Shown piece by piece: positions 29,524 through 38,959 of a stretch of 64,000 bases of DNA; positions within the stretch are counted from its first letter, which is position 1, and the number at the start of each line of letters is the position of its first letter. The notes below the pieces were generated by a model. That model was not told where the DNA came from. It searched no databases and saw nothing but the letters and a program-made list of their open reading frames with translations. Origin of the DNA: an uncultured bacterium (lineage in GTDB: Bacteria; Planctomycetota; GCA-002687715); NCBI GenBank assembly GCA_902826835.1, contig CADEGH010000007.1, positions 66,230 to 130,229 on the forward strand. Direction: 5' to 3'. Made by a program: the position numbers and the translations under genes.

Positions 29524-32394
29524 TCATTGGTCGAAGTAGCTCTGCATGAAGTCGCAGCCCGGAACGGAGGCCTGGGCGAGGAAGGTGCCGCCGCTCCCGA
29601 AAGTGAAGCTCGCGACCAGTCCGACCGAGGGATAGCTCACGAGCACGACACTCGGGATCCCCATGCCGAACGCGGGATCGGCAAGCGCCTTGTTGTTGGC
29701 CGCGGCCTGGGGAACCCCCGAAAAATTGTCGATGGTGACGTCCGAGGGACGCGCGTTGTTGAATCCCGCGACATTCGAAACGTCGAGAGTCTTCAGAATA
29801 CGGTAAGTCCTCATGCCGGCGGGTCCCGGGAAATTGGGAGGCGGCGACAGGGTGAAATTCTGCATCGTCAGTTCATCGACGCGAGTTCCCTGAGTGTTGG
29901 CAATGAAGCAGCCCGGCTCCGTGGTTCCCCCGATGTAGGTGATCCAATTCCAGGTACCGCGTCGCGGTCCCAGGAATCCACCTCGATTGCCCTTGATCAC
30001 ACCTTGCAGCGAGTTCTCAGGCACGGCGAAGGAGTCGGACTCGTACACCGTCACATTGTTGCTGAAGAAGTTGGGAACGAACGCGGTGTAAGCGTTGGTA
30101 AGCCCCATCCCGTTCATGCGGTTCGTGATGAAGCAGTCGCTCGGTCCCACTGCCGAGGGGTCGGAGAGAGTGACTCGAGTCGTGAAACTGGTGGTATCCA
30201 CGATCGAGAACGAGTTGCCGGCAAAATTGCAGACAAACACGTCCTCGTTGCCCGGCTGCACGGAGATGGCCGAAGGACCGGCGCCGACCTGGATGGTCCT
30301 CGCGATCGTATGGAACTGAGGGACGCCGGGATTCGCGAACAGTTGCTGAATCGTGCCCTGGTTGAAATTGGACACGTAGAGGAATTGGAGGTTCGGCGAA
30401 ATTCCGAGGCCCTCGGGCGAGGGAATGCCCACCAAGGAAGTGATCAACTGGAAGTTGTACCCGTTGAACACCTTGACCGAATTGGACTCGCTGTCCACCA
30501 CGTACACGAAGTTCCCGAGGGGCTGAACCGGGATGGTCGCGCCCACCGTGATCGCGAAGGTGCCGTTTTGAGTGTCAGGAACGCCAGGAACAGCCAGGGT
30601 TCCTCGGCCGATGCTGAGGATATTATTGACACCTTGGCCCGGGATCGTCTGGCTCAGGATCCACTGGCCGACTTCGATGTCTTTGGGAGCTCCAAGGATA
30701 TTGGGATTGGCGATCGGGTTCGGTCGCAGGCTGGTTGTTCCGACGATTTGCCCCCCCGCCCAAGGCGGTGCTTGGCTGTTGGGAATCGCCGCGTTGCCGG
30801 TCGTGGTGCTCGCGGTATTCAGGCAAGCCAGTCCACGCTGCGCCCCGCCTTGACGGCCGATGAACACGGCATCGGGTGGGATCGGATTGCGGGCCAGCGG
30901 AGGACCTTCCTCGTACACGAACCGAATCCAAAACTCGTTGGCCAACACGTTGCCGCTGCGGTCGCGCGTGCCGCCATTGAAGTTGCTGTAACACGTAACA
31001 CCCGGGGGATTGGGGGGGGGACATTGCAGGGGAGGAATCGCCGGGAACGGTGGAATCGTACCCGTGGTGTTCGCCCCCATGACCACGATGTCCATGATCG
31101 CGGAGAGAATATCGTTCACGAACAGTGAGGGATTGTAGCCGACACCGGATCCCGGCACCGGTACGATCCCTGGCAGTTGGAGAACACTTCCCACCCGTGC
31201 GGGATCCGAGCTCAGGATCGGCAACGCGGTGGGACTACTAGCATAATTCTGGTAGGTGGGGTTGAAAACCACCGGGTTATCCACCGGCTGAAGAGTGGAG
31301 ATATCGCAAATGCGAAGCCTGACCTGAGTGGGATTCAACTGCGGGTCGGGCATATACGCGACAAAACCGAGATTCGGTGGCAATAACTCGACCAGCCCAC
31401 CCGCCATGGGGTTGCCCGGGGCGAGATAACTCACGAACAGATTTCCGATTCCCGTGAAAGGTGGAATGGGCGGGAAAATGTTATTGGGAGGAGGACAGTC
31501 GTTGCAGTCCAGCACCCAAGCCAGCGGGAAGGGAACGGAAATGAATGGGTCCCGAGTGGTCACGTTGCCGGGTCCTCCGACCAACGAGAGGAAATCCACC
31601 GCCTTGCTGAAGTTGATGACGATTTCCGCGTTGAGGGGCGCCTCCGGGTCATTCTGCACCGGAACTTGGGGAGTCGTGAGGGAAAGCCGGAAGGGCAATT
31701 GGTCCCCACCCACCGAGAACGGGATGTTGGGCAGGTAGCGATTGACACAAGCCGGTCCGCCACCGGCGCCTTCCACACAGAAAGGTCCGCCGCCGAACGC
31801 ACGGAGGTTCTGGGTGATCACCAAGGAATAGTTGCCACTCGCGAAGGATTCCGGCGTGGCTCCTGAACCATCCGTGTCGGCGTAGAGGCGCAGCGTAGAG
31901 GGAGCCACACCGGCCGACGGGAACGCGTTGCTGGCATCGATGACACCAGTGGAGTCGATGAAGAAAGGTACCGGGGTCGTCACGATGTTGCCCGAACCCA
32001 TCGGAACTTCCTGAACCCGCAGGAGCACCACGCCGTCAGTCCCGAGAGATGGAACCGACGCGATGGTGCTGGCCTGCAACAGGGTGTTGAAGGTCAATTG
32101 GATGAAATCCTGCCGACCGGGAACCCCGGCGGGAAAGTCCAAGGCGGGAACGGTTTGCGCCCCGCCGTTGGGAACCGGCACACCGTTCACCGGCAAGCTC
32201 ACCATGGGCATGAGATTGGAAACGCCAGCCTGGACGTTGCCGAAGAAGAGGGTTGGGCTGAGCGCGAGGAAATCGGGCAACTCGTCGCTCCCACCTCCCC
32301 CTCCTCCGCCACCTCCGCAGCTCGGGAAGGTTGCCAGCACGAGGGCGGTCGAGGCGACCACCAGGCCAATTCTGAACCACTGAGATTCCCGCAT
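29524..32394 (-). CDS. Polyglycine lipoprotein with Ig-like and beta-propeller-like regions (paralogue B)
   Basis: A 956-residue lipoprotein built like paralogue A: lipobox FPSC at cysteine 26, nine glycines, DELPDFLALSPTLFFG, Big_5-like segments, and a YVTN-like beta-propeller from about residue 635. The C-terminus ends PGCDFMQSYFDQ. In the propeller part (FVYVVDSESN through MRTYRILKTLD) I count about 13 substitutions against A over roughly 245 residues. The N-terminal half differs more and has indels around NDCNDCPPPNNIFPP and PLQCPPPNPPG. At the DNA level many third positions differ, so the copies are not recent. GGAG lies eight bases before the ATG. No clear terminator follows, so read-through into the CPBP gene is possible. 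Confidence 0.75.
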   Translation of the reverse strand: MRESQWFRIGLVVASTALVLATFPSCGGGGGGGGGSDELPDFLALSPTLFFGNVQAGVSNLMPMVSLPVNGVPVPNGGAQTVPALDFPAGVPGRQDFIQLTFNTLLQASTIASVPSLGTDGVVLLRVQEVPMGSGNIVTTPVPFFIDSTGVIDASNAFPSAGVAPSTLRLYADTDGSGATPESFASGNYSLVITQNLRAFGGGPFCVEGAGGGPACVNRYLPNIPFSVGGDQLPFRLSLTTPQVPVQNDPEAPLNAEIVINFSKAVDFLSLVGGPGNVTTRDPFISVPFPLAWVLDCNDCPPPNNIFPPIPPFTGIGNLFVSYLAPGNPMAGGLVELLPPNLGFVAYMPDPQLNPTQVRLRICDISTLQPVDNPVVFNPTYQNYASSPTALPILSSDPARVGSVLQLPGIVPVPGSGVGYNPSLFVNDILSAIMDIVVMGANTTGTIPPFPAIPPLQCPPPNPPGVTCYSNFNGGTRDRSGNVLANEFWIRFVYEEGPPLARNPIPPDAVFIGRQGGAQRGLACLNTASTTTGNAAIPNSQAPPWAGGQIVGTTSLRPNPIANPNILGAPKDIEVGQWILSQTIPGQGVNNILSIGRGTLAVPGVPDTQNGTFAITVGATIPVQPLGNFVYVVDSESNSVKVFNGYNFQLITSLVGIPSPEGLGISPNLQFLYVSNFNQGTIQQLFANPGVPQFHTIARTIQVGAGPSAISVQPGNEDVFVCNFAGNSFSIVDTTSFTTRVTLSDPSAVGPSDCFITNRMNGMGLTNAYTAFVPNFFSNNVTVYESDSFAVPENSLQGVIKGNRGGFLGPRRGTWNWITYIGGTTEPGCFIANTQGTRVDELTMQNFTLSPPPNFPGPAGMRTYRILKTLDVSNVAGFNNARPSDVTIDNFSGVPQAAANNKALADPAFGMGIPSVVLVSYPSVGLVASFTFGSGGTFLAQASVPGCDFMQSYFDQ

Positions 32395-32690
32395 GAAGCA
32401 CTCCGGTGTTCCTGACGCGCGGTTGGGCGGCGCGTCTGCGTGCGAATTTGATCACGAAACCCGAGCAAGCCCGGGATGCGTTGGGAGACGCAAAACGGAT
32501 GCCGCAGGCCAGACGGTCCCCCTGCGACTCGATCAGCGCATTCTCCAGTTCCAAGATTCCGGCGCGGATTCTATGACCCGACCCCGGCTGACGGCAAGCA
32601 ATCCCTCCCCGAGTTGCGATAGGATGCGCCCGCGGTGGGGAACCGGCCGAGCATGACTCGGGTCGGGAGGCCCCGCTTCTGCCCCCGACG

Positions 32691-33719
32691 ATGGAACTTC
32701 GCCCAGCTTTTTCCCGCGAGGACGCGACGCCTCCGACCCGCCCCGCCGATGCGCCGTACGACTTGGCGCTTCGCCCGAAGCGCCTGGCCGAGTTCATCGG
32801 TCAGGGCCCGGTCGTGGCCAACCTCCGGCTCTCGATCGATGCCGCCAAGTCTCGCGGGGAGCCGATCGACCATGTCCTCCTGTCCGGTCTCCCTGGGCTC
32901 GGCAAAACCACCCTGGCCGAGATCTTGGCCCTGGAGATGGGGTCCACCTGCCGAACCACCGCCGGCCCCGCGATCGAGAAGCCCGGAGACCTGGCCGGCC
33001 TCCTGACCTCGCTCGGCCGCAACGACGTGCTTTTCATCGACGAGATCCACCGGCTTCCCACCCACGTCGAGGAGTACCTGTACTCGGCCATGGAGGACTT
33101 CCGTCTCGTCATCATGCTCGACCAGGGACCGCGCGCCCGCGCCGTGCCTCTCCAGCTTCATCCTTTCACCTTGGTGGGCGCCACCACCCGTGAGGGCCTT
33201 CTGAGCGAGCCCTTTCGAGCCCGCTTCGGAATCCATGAGCGCCTGGAGCCCTACGAAGCCAAACTGATTGCGGAGATGGTGGCGCGCAGCGCCGGGCTAT
33301 TGGGCCTTGCCATCGACGAGGGCGCGGCGGATCTCGTGGCTTCCTGTTCGCGAGGCACGCCTCGCCTCGCGAATCGATTCCTGCGGCGCCTCCGCGATCA
33401 CGCGGATGTGGCCGGGTCCAAGACCATCACGATGGCCATGGCTGATGCCGGATTGGCCCGCTTGGGCCTGGACGAAAACGGGCTGCTCGCCCTGGACCGG
33501 AAGTTCCTCTTGCTCTTGGAACGAGCCCAGGATCGTCCCATGGGCCTGAAAACTCTGGCGGTGGCGCTCGGTGAGGAGGAGAGAACCATCGAGGATGTCT
33601 ACGAGCCCTACCTCATTCGGGAGGGCCTGGTCGCCAAGACTCCGCGCGGTCGAGTCATCACTCCGAGCGGACGAGAGCTGCTCACCCGAGCGGGCCGCCC
33701 TTCCAAGGACGCCCCTTGA
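32691..33719 (+). CDS. ruvB: Holliday junction branch-migration ATPase RuvB
   Basis: Motor subunit of RuvAB. The 342-residue AAA+ protein has LRPKRLAEFIGQ near the start, Walker A GLPGLGKTTL at about 68-77, Walker B FIDEIHRLPTHVEEYLYSAM, the RuvB-specific IMLDQGPRARA, the arginine-finger region ATTREGLLSEPFRARFGI, and a winged-helix C-terminus. RuvA and RuvC are not adjacent. It overlaps spoIID by 4 bases. About 296 bases of non-coding sequence separate it from the divergent lipoprotein gene and must hold both promoters. Confidence 0.96.
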   Translation: MELRPAFSREDATPPTRPADAPYDLALRPKRLAEFIGQGPVVANLRLSIDAAKSRGEPIDHVLLSGLPGLGKTTLAEILALEMGSTCRTTAGPAIEKPGDLAGLLTSLGRNDVLFIDEIHRLPTHVEEYLYSAMEDFRLVIMLDQGPRARAVPLQLHPFTLVGATTREGLLSEPFRARFGIHERLEPYEAKLIAEMVARSAGLLGLAIDEGAADLVASCSRGTPRLANRFLRRLRDHADVAGSKTITMAMADAGLARLGLDENGLLALDRKFLLLLERAQDRPMGLKTLAVALGEEERTIEDVYEPYLIREGLVAKTPRGRVITPSGRELLTRAGRPSKDAP

Positions 33720-34945
33720 GCTTGAAGATTCGCTCCACCTGGAAACAGGTCCGCCAGCGCCTCGTGCGGCATCCTCGTGCCACGGCTGCTCTCCTGTTGG
33801 CGCTGGTGGTAGGTGGAGGCGCGGGCCTGGCCGGGCTGGCTCCCCTCCCTCCGGTGGCACGACCCCCGCTGGAGGTGGTGTTTGCGGAAGAGCCAATCGT
33901 GCGAGTCAGGCTCGCCGAAGTCCCCGCCGGGGAAGAGTTGCGTCTGACCCTGGGCACCTACTGGGTGACCGCCGGACGAGAGTCGGCGCGCCTGTCTATG
34001 TCCCGACCCTGGCGCTGGACGGGGCAGGACCTTGAGGATGGAGAATCGCGAGTCTTCACCCTTCCCTTGAGGGTCCGCCGAGAAAACTCCGAGCCCATCC
34101 CCTTCGACGGACACCTGTATTCGGGGTCCTTGGAACTCGTCAGCCGCGGCAGACTCCTCTTCGTGGTGAACCATGTTCCGATGGAGACCTACCTCGAAGG
34201 GGTGCTGGAGGCGGAAATGGGTGGGCGATTCCACGACGCCGCGCTATCCGCTCAAGCAGTGGCCAGCCGCAGCTACGCCGCCAACGCGATCCAAACGAGC
34301 CGCGATGCCATTTTCGACGTCACCAACGATCAGTTCTCCCAGGTCTACCGTGGCCTGCCGCGCCGCCGCGACCGGTTTCAGTCCGCGGTAGGGCGCACCC
34401 GCGGGTTGGTGCTCGCGCACGGGGGAAAAGTGCTGCCGGGCATCTTCATGTCCTGCTGCGGCGGCAACACGAGGCCGGCCGGGGAGGCGTTTGGTGGGCC
34501 GACCCCTCCTCCCTTGGCGGGCACCGTGTGCACCTTCTGCGCCGGCGCCAACGTCGCTACTTGGAAGGCTCGATGCAGCGCCCGAGCCTTGGCCTCGTCC
34601 CTGAGACTCCCCTCTCCCCCGACCGAAGTGCTGGACCTGAGACAAAGCGAGAGCGGGCGTCTGATCGAGGTGACCCTGCGGGTCGGTGCAAACACCAAGG
34701 CGCTTACGGTCAAAGAGCTCCGCCGGGCCTTCGGGCCACTCGCCCGCAGCACGTGGTTCACGTCGCTGGAGTTCGAAGGCGACACCATGGTGGCCACCGG
34801 ACGAGGCTTCGGACACGGGGTGGGGCTTTGCCAGCACGGAACCGAGGCGCAGGCTCGCCATCATGGTCGTTCCCCCGAGTCGATCCTCACGCACTATTTT
34901 CCCGGGGCCGTCCTCGCCTCGCTCTGGTTACCGGAATCCCCATGA
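33716..34945 (+). CDS. SpoIID/LytB-type lytic transglycosylase domain protein
   Basis: A 409-residue protein with an N-terminal membrane anchor or signal (about 22-42) and a SpoIID domain from about 140 to the end. The conserved segments are YLEGVLEAEMGGRFHDAALS (likely catalytic Glu167), QAVASRSYA, FMSCCGGNTRPA, and the terminal GRGFGHGVGLCQHGTEAQA. In endospore formers SpoIID cleaves glycan strands stripped of peptides; in non-sporulating Gram-negative bacteria the domain is found in wall-remodelling proteins. The gene sits between ruvB and tgt with ATGA overlaps at both ends, so all three are translated as one operon. Confidence 0.85.
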   Translation: MSLKIRSTWKQVRQRLVRHPRATAALLLALVVGGGAGLAGLAPLPPVARPPLEVVFAEEPIVRVRLAEVPAGEELRLTLGTYWVTAGRESARLSMSRPWRWTGQDLEDGESRVFTLPLRVRRENSEPIPFDGHLYSGSLELVSRGRLLFVVNHVPMETYLEGVLEAEMGGRFHDAALSAQAVASRSYAANAIQTSRDAIFDVTNDQFSQVYRGLPRRRDRFQSAVGRTRGLVLAHGGKVLPGIFMSCCGGNTRPAGEAFGGPTPPPLAGTVCTFCAGANVATWKARCSARALASSLRLPSPPTEVLDLRQSESGRLIEVTLRVGANTKALTVKELRRAFGPLARSTWFTSLEFEGDTMVATGRGFGHGVGLCQHGTEAQARHHGRSPESILTHYFPGAVLASLWLPESP

Positions 34946-36090
34946 TCATCCGCAGCGTTCCGGGACCGTTTGCCTTCGAAGTCATCGCGACGACTGGCGA
35001 TTGCCAGGCGAGGCGATCTCGCCTCCGCACGCCGCACGGAACTGCGGAGCTGCCGGCCTTCATGCCGGTCGGAACGGCTGCCACCGTCAAGGGCTGCCCG
35101 CCCGACCTGCTCGCGAAAACCGGCAGCGAGATCGTCCTCTGCAACACCTACCACTTGGCGCTGCGACCCGGCGAAAGCACGGTCCAAAGTCTCGGCGGAC
35201 TGCACCAGTTCATGAAATGGCCGGGGCCGATCCTCACGGACTCCGGCGGCTTCCAAGTCTGGAGCCTCTCCTCCCTCGTGCGCATCGACGAAGAGGGGGC
35301 GCACTTTCGATCCCACCTCGACGGATCGCCCCTCACCCTCGGCCCGGAGCGAGCCATGGAGATCCAGACAGCCCTTGGTTCCGACATCATCATGGTGCTC
35401 GACGAGTGCCTCTCGCACGACTCCGACGAGCGCACGACCCGCACCTCGATCTTTGACCGTACCCTGCCCTGGTCGGAGCGGTGTCTCCGCCGCCACCCGA
35501 GAGACGGTCGGGCCCTCTTTGCGATCGGCCAGGGCGCCCTTCACGAGTCCCTCCGCCGGGAACACGCCAAGTCTTTGAGAGAACTCCCCTTCGACGGATT
35601 TGCCATCGGGGGCCTCTCGGTCGGTGAAACCGGCGAGGAGTTCCGCCGCATGATCGCCGCCAGTTGCGAGGAACTCCCCGCGAACAAACCGCGCTACCTC
35701 ATGGGAGTCGGTTCGTTGCCGGAAATCCTCGATGCCGTCGCCCTAGGCGTCGACATGTTCGACTGTGTCCTTCCCACCCGCAACGCGCGTAACGGCCAAG
35801 CGCTCACCATGAACGGCCCGATTCGCTTGCGGAATCGAGTCCACGCTCAAGACAATCAGCCCATCGAAACTGGCTGCCCGTGTTCGACCTGTACAGAGGG
35901 ATTCAGTCGAGGCTACTTGCGACACCTCTTCATGGCCAAAGAGATGCTGGGCGGAATCCTCGCCACCGTTCACAACCTCCAGTTCATGCAGAGGCTGATG
36001 GAGGGGGCACGCCAAGCGATCAGCGCGGGTCACTACGACGCCTATCGCCGCGAACGGATCGCGGCGTTCCGCTCTACCGCTGATCGATGA
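34942..36090 (+). CDS. tgt: Queuine tRNA-ribosyltransferase
   Basis: Exchanges guanine 34 of GUN-anticodon tRNAs for preQ1 in queuosine synthesis. The 382-residue protein has Asp100 in LTDSGGFQVWSL and the catalytic nucleophile Asp274 in DMFDCVLPTRNARNG. The zinc site is formed by Cys312, Cys314, Cys317 (CPCSTC) and His343. I chose the ATG at 34942 because it overlaps the spoIID stop by 4 bases and begins at the family's normal N-terminus. The last 17 bases overlap the convergent SH3b gene. QueA is not in the window. Confidence 0.95.
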   Translation: MIIRSVPGPFAFEVIATTGDCQARRSRLRTPHGTAELPAFMPVGTAATVKGCPPDLLAKTGSEIVLCNTYHLALRPGESTVQSLGGLHQFMKWPGPILTDSGGFQVWSLSSLVRIDEEGAHFRSHLDGSPLTLGPERAMEIQTALGSDIIMVLDECLSHDSDERTTRTSIFDRTLPWSERCLRRHPRDGRALFAIGQGALHESLRREHAKSLRELPFDGFAIGGLSVGETGEEFRRMIAASCEELPANKPRYLMGVGSLPEILDAVALGVDMFDCVLPTRNARNGQALTMNGPIRLRNRVHAQDNQPIETGCPCSTCTEGFSRGYLRHLFMAKEMLGGILATVHNLQFMQRLMEGARQAISAGHYDAYRRERIAAFRSTADR

Positions 36091-37390
36091 TCTCGATCTT
36101 CTCGATCTTCAACACTCGGAACGCTTGGCCGGGTCGGTCCTCCGGCGGGGCGGCCGCCACGACTCCGACGAGTTTGTCGACAAAGTCCGCCAAGTTGTAA
36201 CGATCGCTCTCGAGGATGAACTTCCTCGTGTCGCGAGCTTGGTACAGCGCAAACGGCGCGGTCACGTTGGGAGCTTCCGGAAACCCGGGGACCACGCTCC
36301 GGCGAACCCAACCCGTCGTGATGTAGGGACCCGGCTTCTCGGCCGAGGGTTGAGCATTTTGTTTGCGGATGAGGATCTGTTCGAGTTCACGGCGGTATTG
36401 CGTCTGAGCTTCCTCCGCCTCCCGACGCACCTCGGCGACCCGAGCCGACGCCCGCTCGAGTTCGCTCCTCGCACGCGTCCAGTCCTGCACCGACGTGCTG
36501 AGAACCTCGAGGCGCGAGGCCTCGGGGGAGTTGGCAGCGGCCTCGGCTTTCGCGGAGGCGATGACTTCGGCCAGCCCCGTCAAATCCCGTTGAGCCAGCG
36601 GCTTTCCCGCCTCGGTTTGGTAGCGGGAAAAAACGGTCTGGATCCGCTCTCTCGAAGCACGTTCCGTCTCGGCGGCCAAGGCCCGGGCGGCGGCTTGGGC
36701 CTTCAAGCGATTCTGCTCCTCCGTCTGACGGCTGATTTCCGAATCGAAATCCGCGGCGGCTTTGGCCTGGTCCGCGGCCATCTCGACGTAGCCACTGTAG
36801 ACGTAGGCACCCATGGCTTCGGGGGAGGTGATGCGCGCAAATCCGTTCTTCGTGTCGAGGACTTGCACCCGATCACCCGGCTGCAACTTCCCGAGCGGGG
36901 GAAAATTCTTCGACGCGTCACCGCGAACTTGGAGGTTGGTCACCGCCACCACCGCCACCCCGGGCTCCGAGCTCGAAAGATAGGACTTGCCACCCTCGCC
37001 GAGACTGACGAAGGCATCGACGCCGCCGGGTACCTGAGCCTTGAACCACGCCCCCTCTTGCCCGAGGAGGCGCACTGCCGAACCCTTGCGCAGGTCGCGA
37101 AGGATCGCGTGCCCGTCGCTCGGTCCGCCACGCAGGCGAACCCGGGTTCCGGTGATGTAGGCGTAGGTCGGAAAGCTCACGGCCGCAGGTGGCGTCGTGA
37201 TGGGGGCTTCCGGAAGGACCCGGACTTCCACGGTGGCCCCGGAGGGGTTGGGAATCTCCGGCCCAGCCGGTTGGCCAGGGCTCGGTTCGACTTCCGGTTC
37301 TTGCACGACGGGAGGCGCCACTGGTGGAGCCACGGGCTCCTGCGCGAGTCCGAAGCAAGCCAACACCCACAAAAATAGAAGCGCTTTCAC
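36074..37390 (-). CDS. Exported SH3b-domain and coiled-coil protein
   Basis: A 438-residue protein with a signal peptide (VKALLFLWVLACFGLAQE), then a Pro/Val/Glu-rich linker and two bacterial SH3 (SH3b) domains. The first holds RVRLRGGPSDGHAILRDL, the second NLQVRGDASKNFPPLGKL. A long Ala/Glu/Arg-rich coiled coil spans about 215-355, and a C-terminal domain of unknown type follows. SH3b pairs bind cell-wall or peptide ligands. I chose the GTG at 37390 because GGAGG lies eight bases upstream and it starts the signal peptide. Confidence 0.75.
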   Translation of the reverse strand: MKALLFLWVLACFGLAQEPVAPPVAPPVVQEPEVEPSPGQPAGPEIPNPSGATVEVRVLPEAPITTPPAAVSFPTYAYITGTRVRLRGGPSDGHAILRDLRKGSAVRLLGQEGAWFKAQVPGGVDAFVSLGEGGKSYLSSSEPGVAVVAVTNLQVRGDASKNFPPLGKLQPGDRVQVLDTKNGFARITSPEAMGAYVYSGYVEMAADQAKAAADFDSEISRQTEEQNRLKAQAAARALAAETERASRERIQTVFSRYQTEAGKPLAQRDLTGLAEVIASAKAEAAANSPEASRLEVLSTSVQDWTRARSELERASARVAEVRREAEEAQTQYRRELEQILIRKQNAQPSAEKPGPYITTGWVRRSVVPGFPEAPNVTAPFALYQARDTRKFILESDRYNLADFVDKLVGVVAAAPPEDRPGQAFRVLKIEKIEIIDQR

Positions 37391-37609
37391 GCGAGAATCC
37401 TCCCCAAAACTGCGAGGGACGAAGGACCTGAGGCCAATCATCGGGGCACCCGGCGACGGCCCACCAAGTCCTCCCCTATAGTCTACCGGTGGGGTGGCAA
37501 CCCGCAAATCAACCCCAGACCCTGGGGGTCTTAGCCTAGTCCTCCGGCAGTCTAAGCGGGTGAGATTCAGGGGTCCCTCACGGCGGAGGGGTGTCCGGGG
37601 AGGACAGGC

Positions 37610-38959
37610 TCACCCCGCTCGGGCTCGGCGTGCCGCGTCCTCGGCGATCTCGCGAAAACTCCGCTGGGACCGACTCGAAAGACCCCGCACGTCGTCCGAC
37701 TCCGCGTGCGCTTTCACGCACTCGCTCCCGAGCCATCCGAGCTTGACCCGGCACGGCCCTTCCGGCAGTTGGACCGTTCGAATCTCGCGCGTCAAGACTC
37801 GGCGCTCCTCCTCGAACCAGCGCACCCCGAAACTCGAAGTATGCCGCAGAAGCAAATCGGCAACCTCCGACGCCCGCGGAGGAGCGACCAAACACTCCAA
37901 GCGGTGCCCGGGACGATCCTTCTTCATCTGGAGCGGGATGATGGTGAGATCGAGGATCGGCCAGTTCCGCGCCCGCTCCCGAAGCGCCCCGAGTTCTTCC
38001 CCCGTCATGTCGTCGACATCACAGCGCAGGGTCACCACGCTTTCGGAGGTGCCGTGGGACTCGGACCAGGTCTCCCCGAGCCACACCCGCAAGACATTGG
38101 GCATGGCTGGCCGATCATCGTCCCCCGCCCCCACCCCACTCGCCACAATCGTGTGCGTGGGAGGCTCCCCGAATTCGGGCGACAACGCGCGGAGGCAAGC
38201 CGCGCCCGTGGGCGTCACCAGTTCGGCATCCACGGAACATGGACGCGTCGGATACCCGGTGACCAAATTCAGCACGGCCGGCCCCGGCACCGGCAAGGAT
38301 CCGTGGGCGCACTGAAACATCCCCCGCCCGAGGGCCAGTGGACGACAGTGGATCCGCTCGATGTCCAGGTATGTGATGGCGAGCGCAAACGCGCCGATGT
38401 CCACGAGGGCGTCCAGGGCCCCCACCTCGTGAAAGTGGACCTGGTCGATGGTGGTGCCGTGAGCGCGGCTCTCGGCCTCACCCAGAGCCCAAATAGCCGC
38501 CTTGGCCAGCGCTTTGGCGCGGGCCGGGAATCCTGATCGCTCGTACAAGTCGCTCATCTCCCGCGGCGTGAGACCGTGGGAATGCGGCGAATTCTCGGGC
38601 TTCGAGCTGTGGTGATGATCGTGTCCGTGGTGATGATCGTGTCCGTGGTGATGATCGTGTCCGTGGTGGTGGGTGTGACCTCCCGGCTCTTGATCAGGAC
38701 CCAAGGGCGCCATCTTCGCGTGTCCCAATGGACTCCGTCCCTCTTCACCGCCGTGGAGGGCGGAGAGTCGGACTCGCGCTTTCTTGGCGGCAAAGCCTGC
38801 CCTCGTCACCGATTCCAATTGCAAATCGAAGCCACGCATCGGCAAAGTCGAAAGGCCCGCCTGCACCGCCTCCAGCGGCACTCCAAGGTCCAAAAGCGCG
38901 CCTACCCACATATCTCCGGAGAGCCCCGAAAACGGATCCACCACCAGGATCTTCATCAT
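37610..38959 (-). CDS. larC: LarC-type nickel insertion protein (nickel-pincer cofactor)
   Basis: LarC inserts nickel into pyridinium-3,5-bisthiocarboxylate mononucleotide, the cofactor of lactate racemase and other LarA-like enzymes. The 449-residue protein starts MMKILVVDPFSGLSGDM. A His-rich loop with repeated GHDHHH units at about 95-120 is a likely nickel store, and HFHEVGALDALVDI and VTPTGAACL are family motifs. In some species larC is expressed through a programmed frameshift; here it is a single frame. larA, larB and larE are not in the window. It overlaps the SAM hydrolase gene by 4 bases and ends a five-gene minus-strand run. Confidence 0.9.
   Translation of the reverse strand: MMKILVVDPFSGLSGDMWVGALLDLGVPLEAVQAGLSTLPMRGFDLQLESVTRAGFAAKKARVRLSALHGGEEGRSPLGHAKMAPLGPDQEPGGHTHHHGHDHHHGHDHHHGHDHHHSSKPENSPHSHGLTPREMSDLYERSGFPARAKALAKAAIWALGEAESRAHGTTIDQVHFHEVGALDALVDIGAFALAITYLDIERIHCRPLALGRGMFQCAHGSLPVPGPAVLNLVTGYPTRPCSVDAELVTPTGAACLRALSPEFGEPPTHTIVASGVGAGDDDRPAMPNVLRVWLGETWSESHGTSESVVTLRCDVDDMTGEELGALRERARNWPILDLTIIPLQMKKDRPGHRLECLVAPPRASEVADLLLRHTSSFGVRWFEEERRVLTREIRTVQLPEGPCRVKLGWLGSECVKAHAESDDVRGLSSRSQRSFREIAEDAARRARAG
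38611..38664 (+). repeat. Three 18-bp tandem repeats inside larC
   Basis: GGTGATGATCGTGTCCGT occurs three times in a row without change, and a partial fourth copy follows. It encodes the His/Asp-rich units of LarC in frame, so copy-number changes would lengthen or shorten the metal-binding loop by six residues each without breaking the protein. Confidence 0.9.

Noticed and set aside
24773..32394. The duplicated lipoproteins as copies within a transposon or recent segmental duplication
   Set aside because: There are no terminal inverted repeats or transposase, and many silent sites differ between the copies, so the duplication is not recent.
33716..34945. SpoIID as evidence for endospore formation
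   Set aside because: SpoIID/LytB domains occur widely in non-sporulating bacteria, and no other sporulation gene is present.
37554..37621. Imperfect inverted repeat (AGCGGGTGAG ... CTCACCCCGCT) over the end of larC
   Set aside because: The arms are nearly 50 bases apart, one has a bulge, and there is no T-tract; too weak to call a terminator.
38611..38664. Short tandem repeats that might look like a CRISPR remnant
   Set aside because: The copies are directly adjacent without spacers, are 18 bp long and in frame inside larC, where they encode His-rich units.
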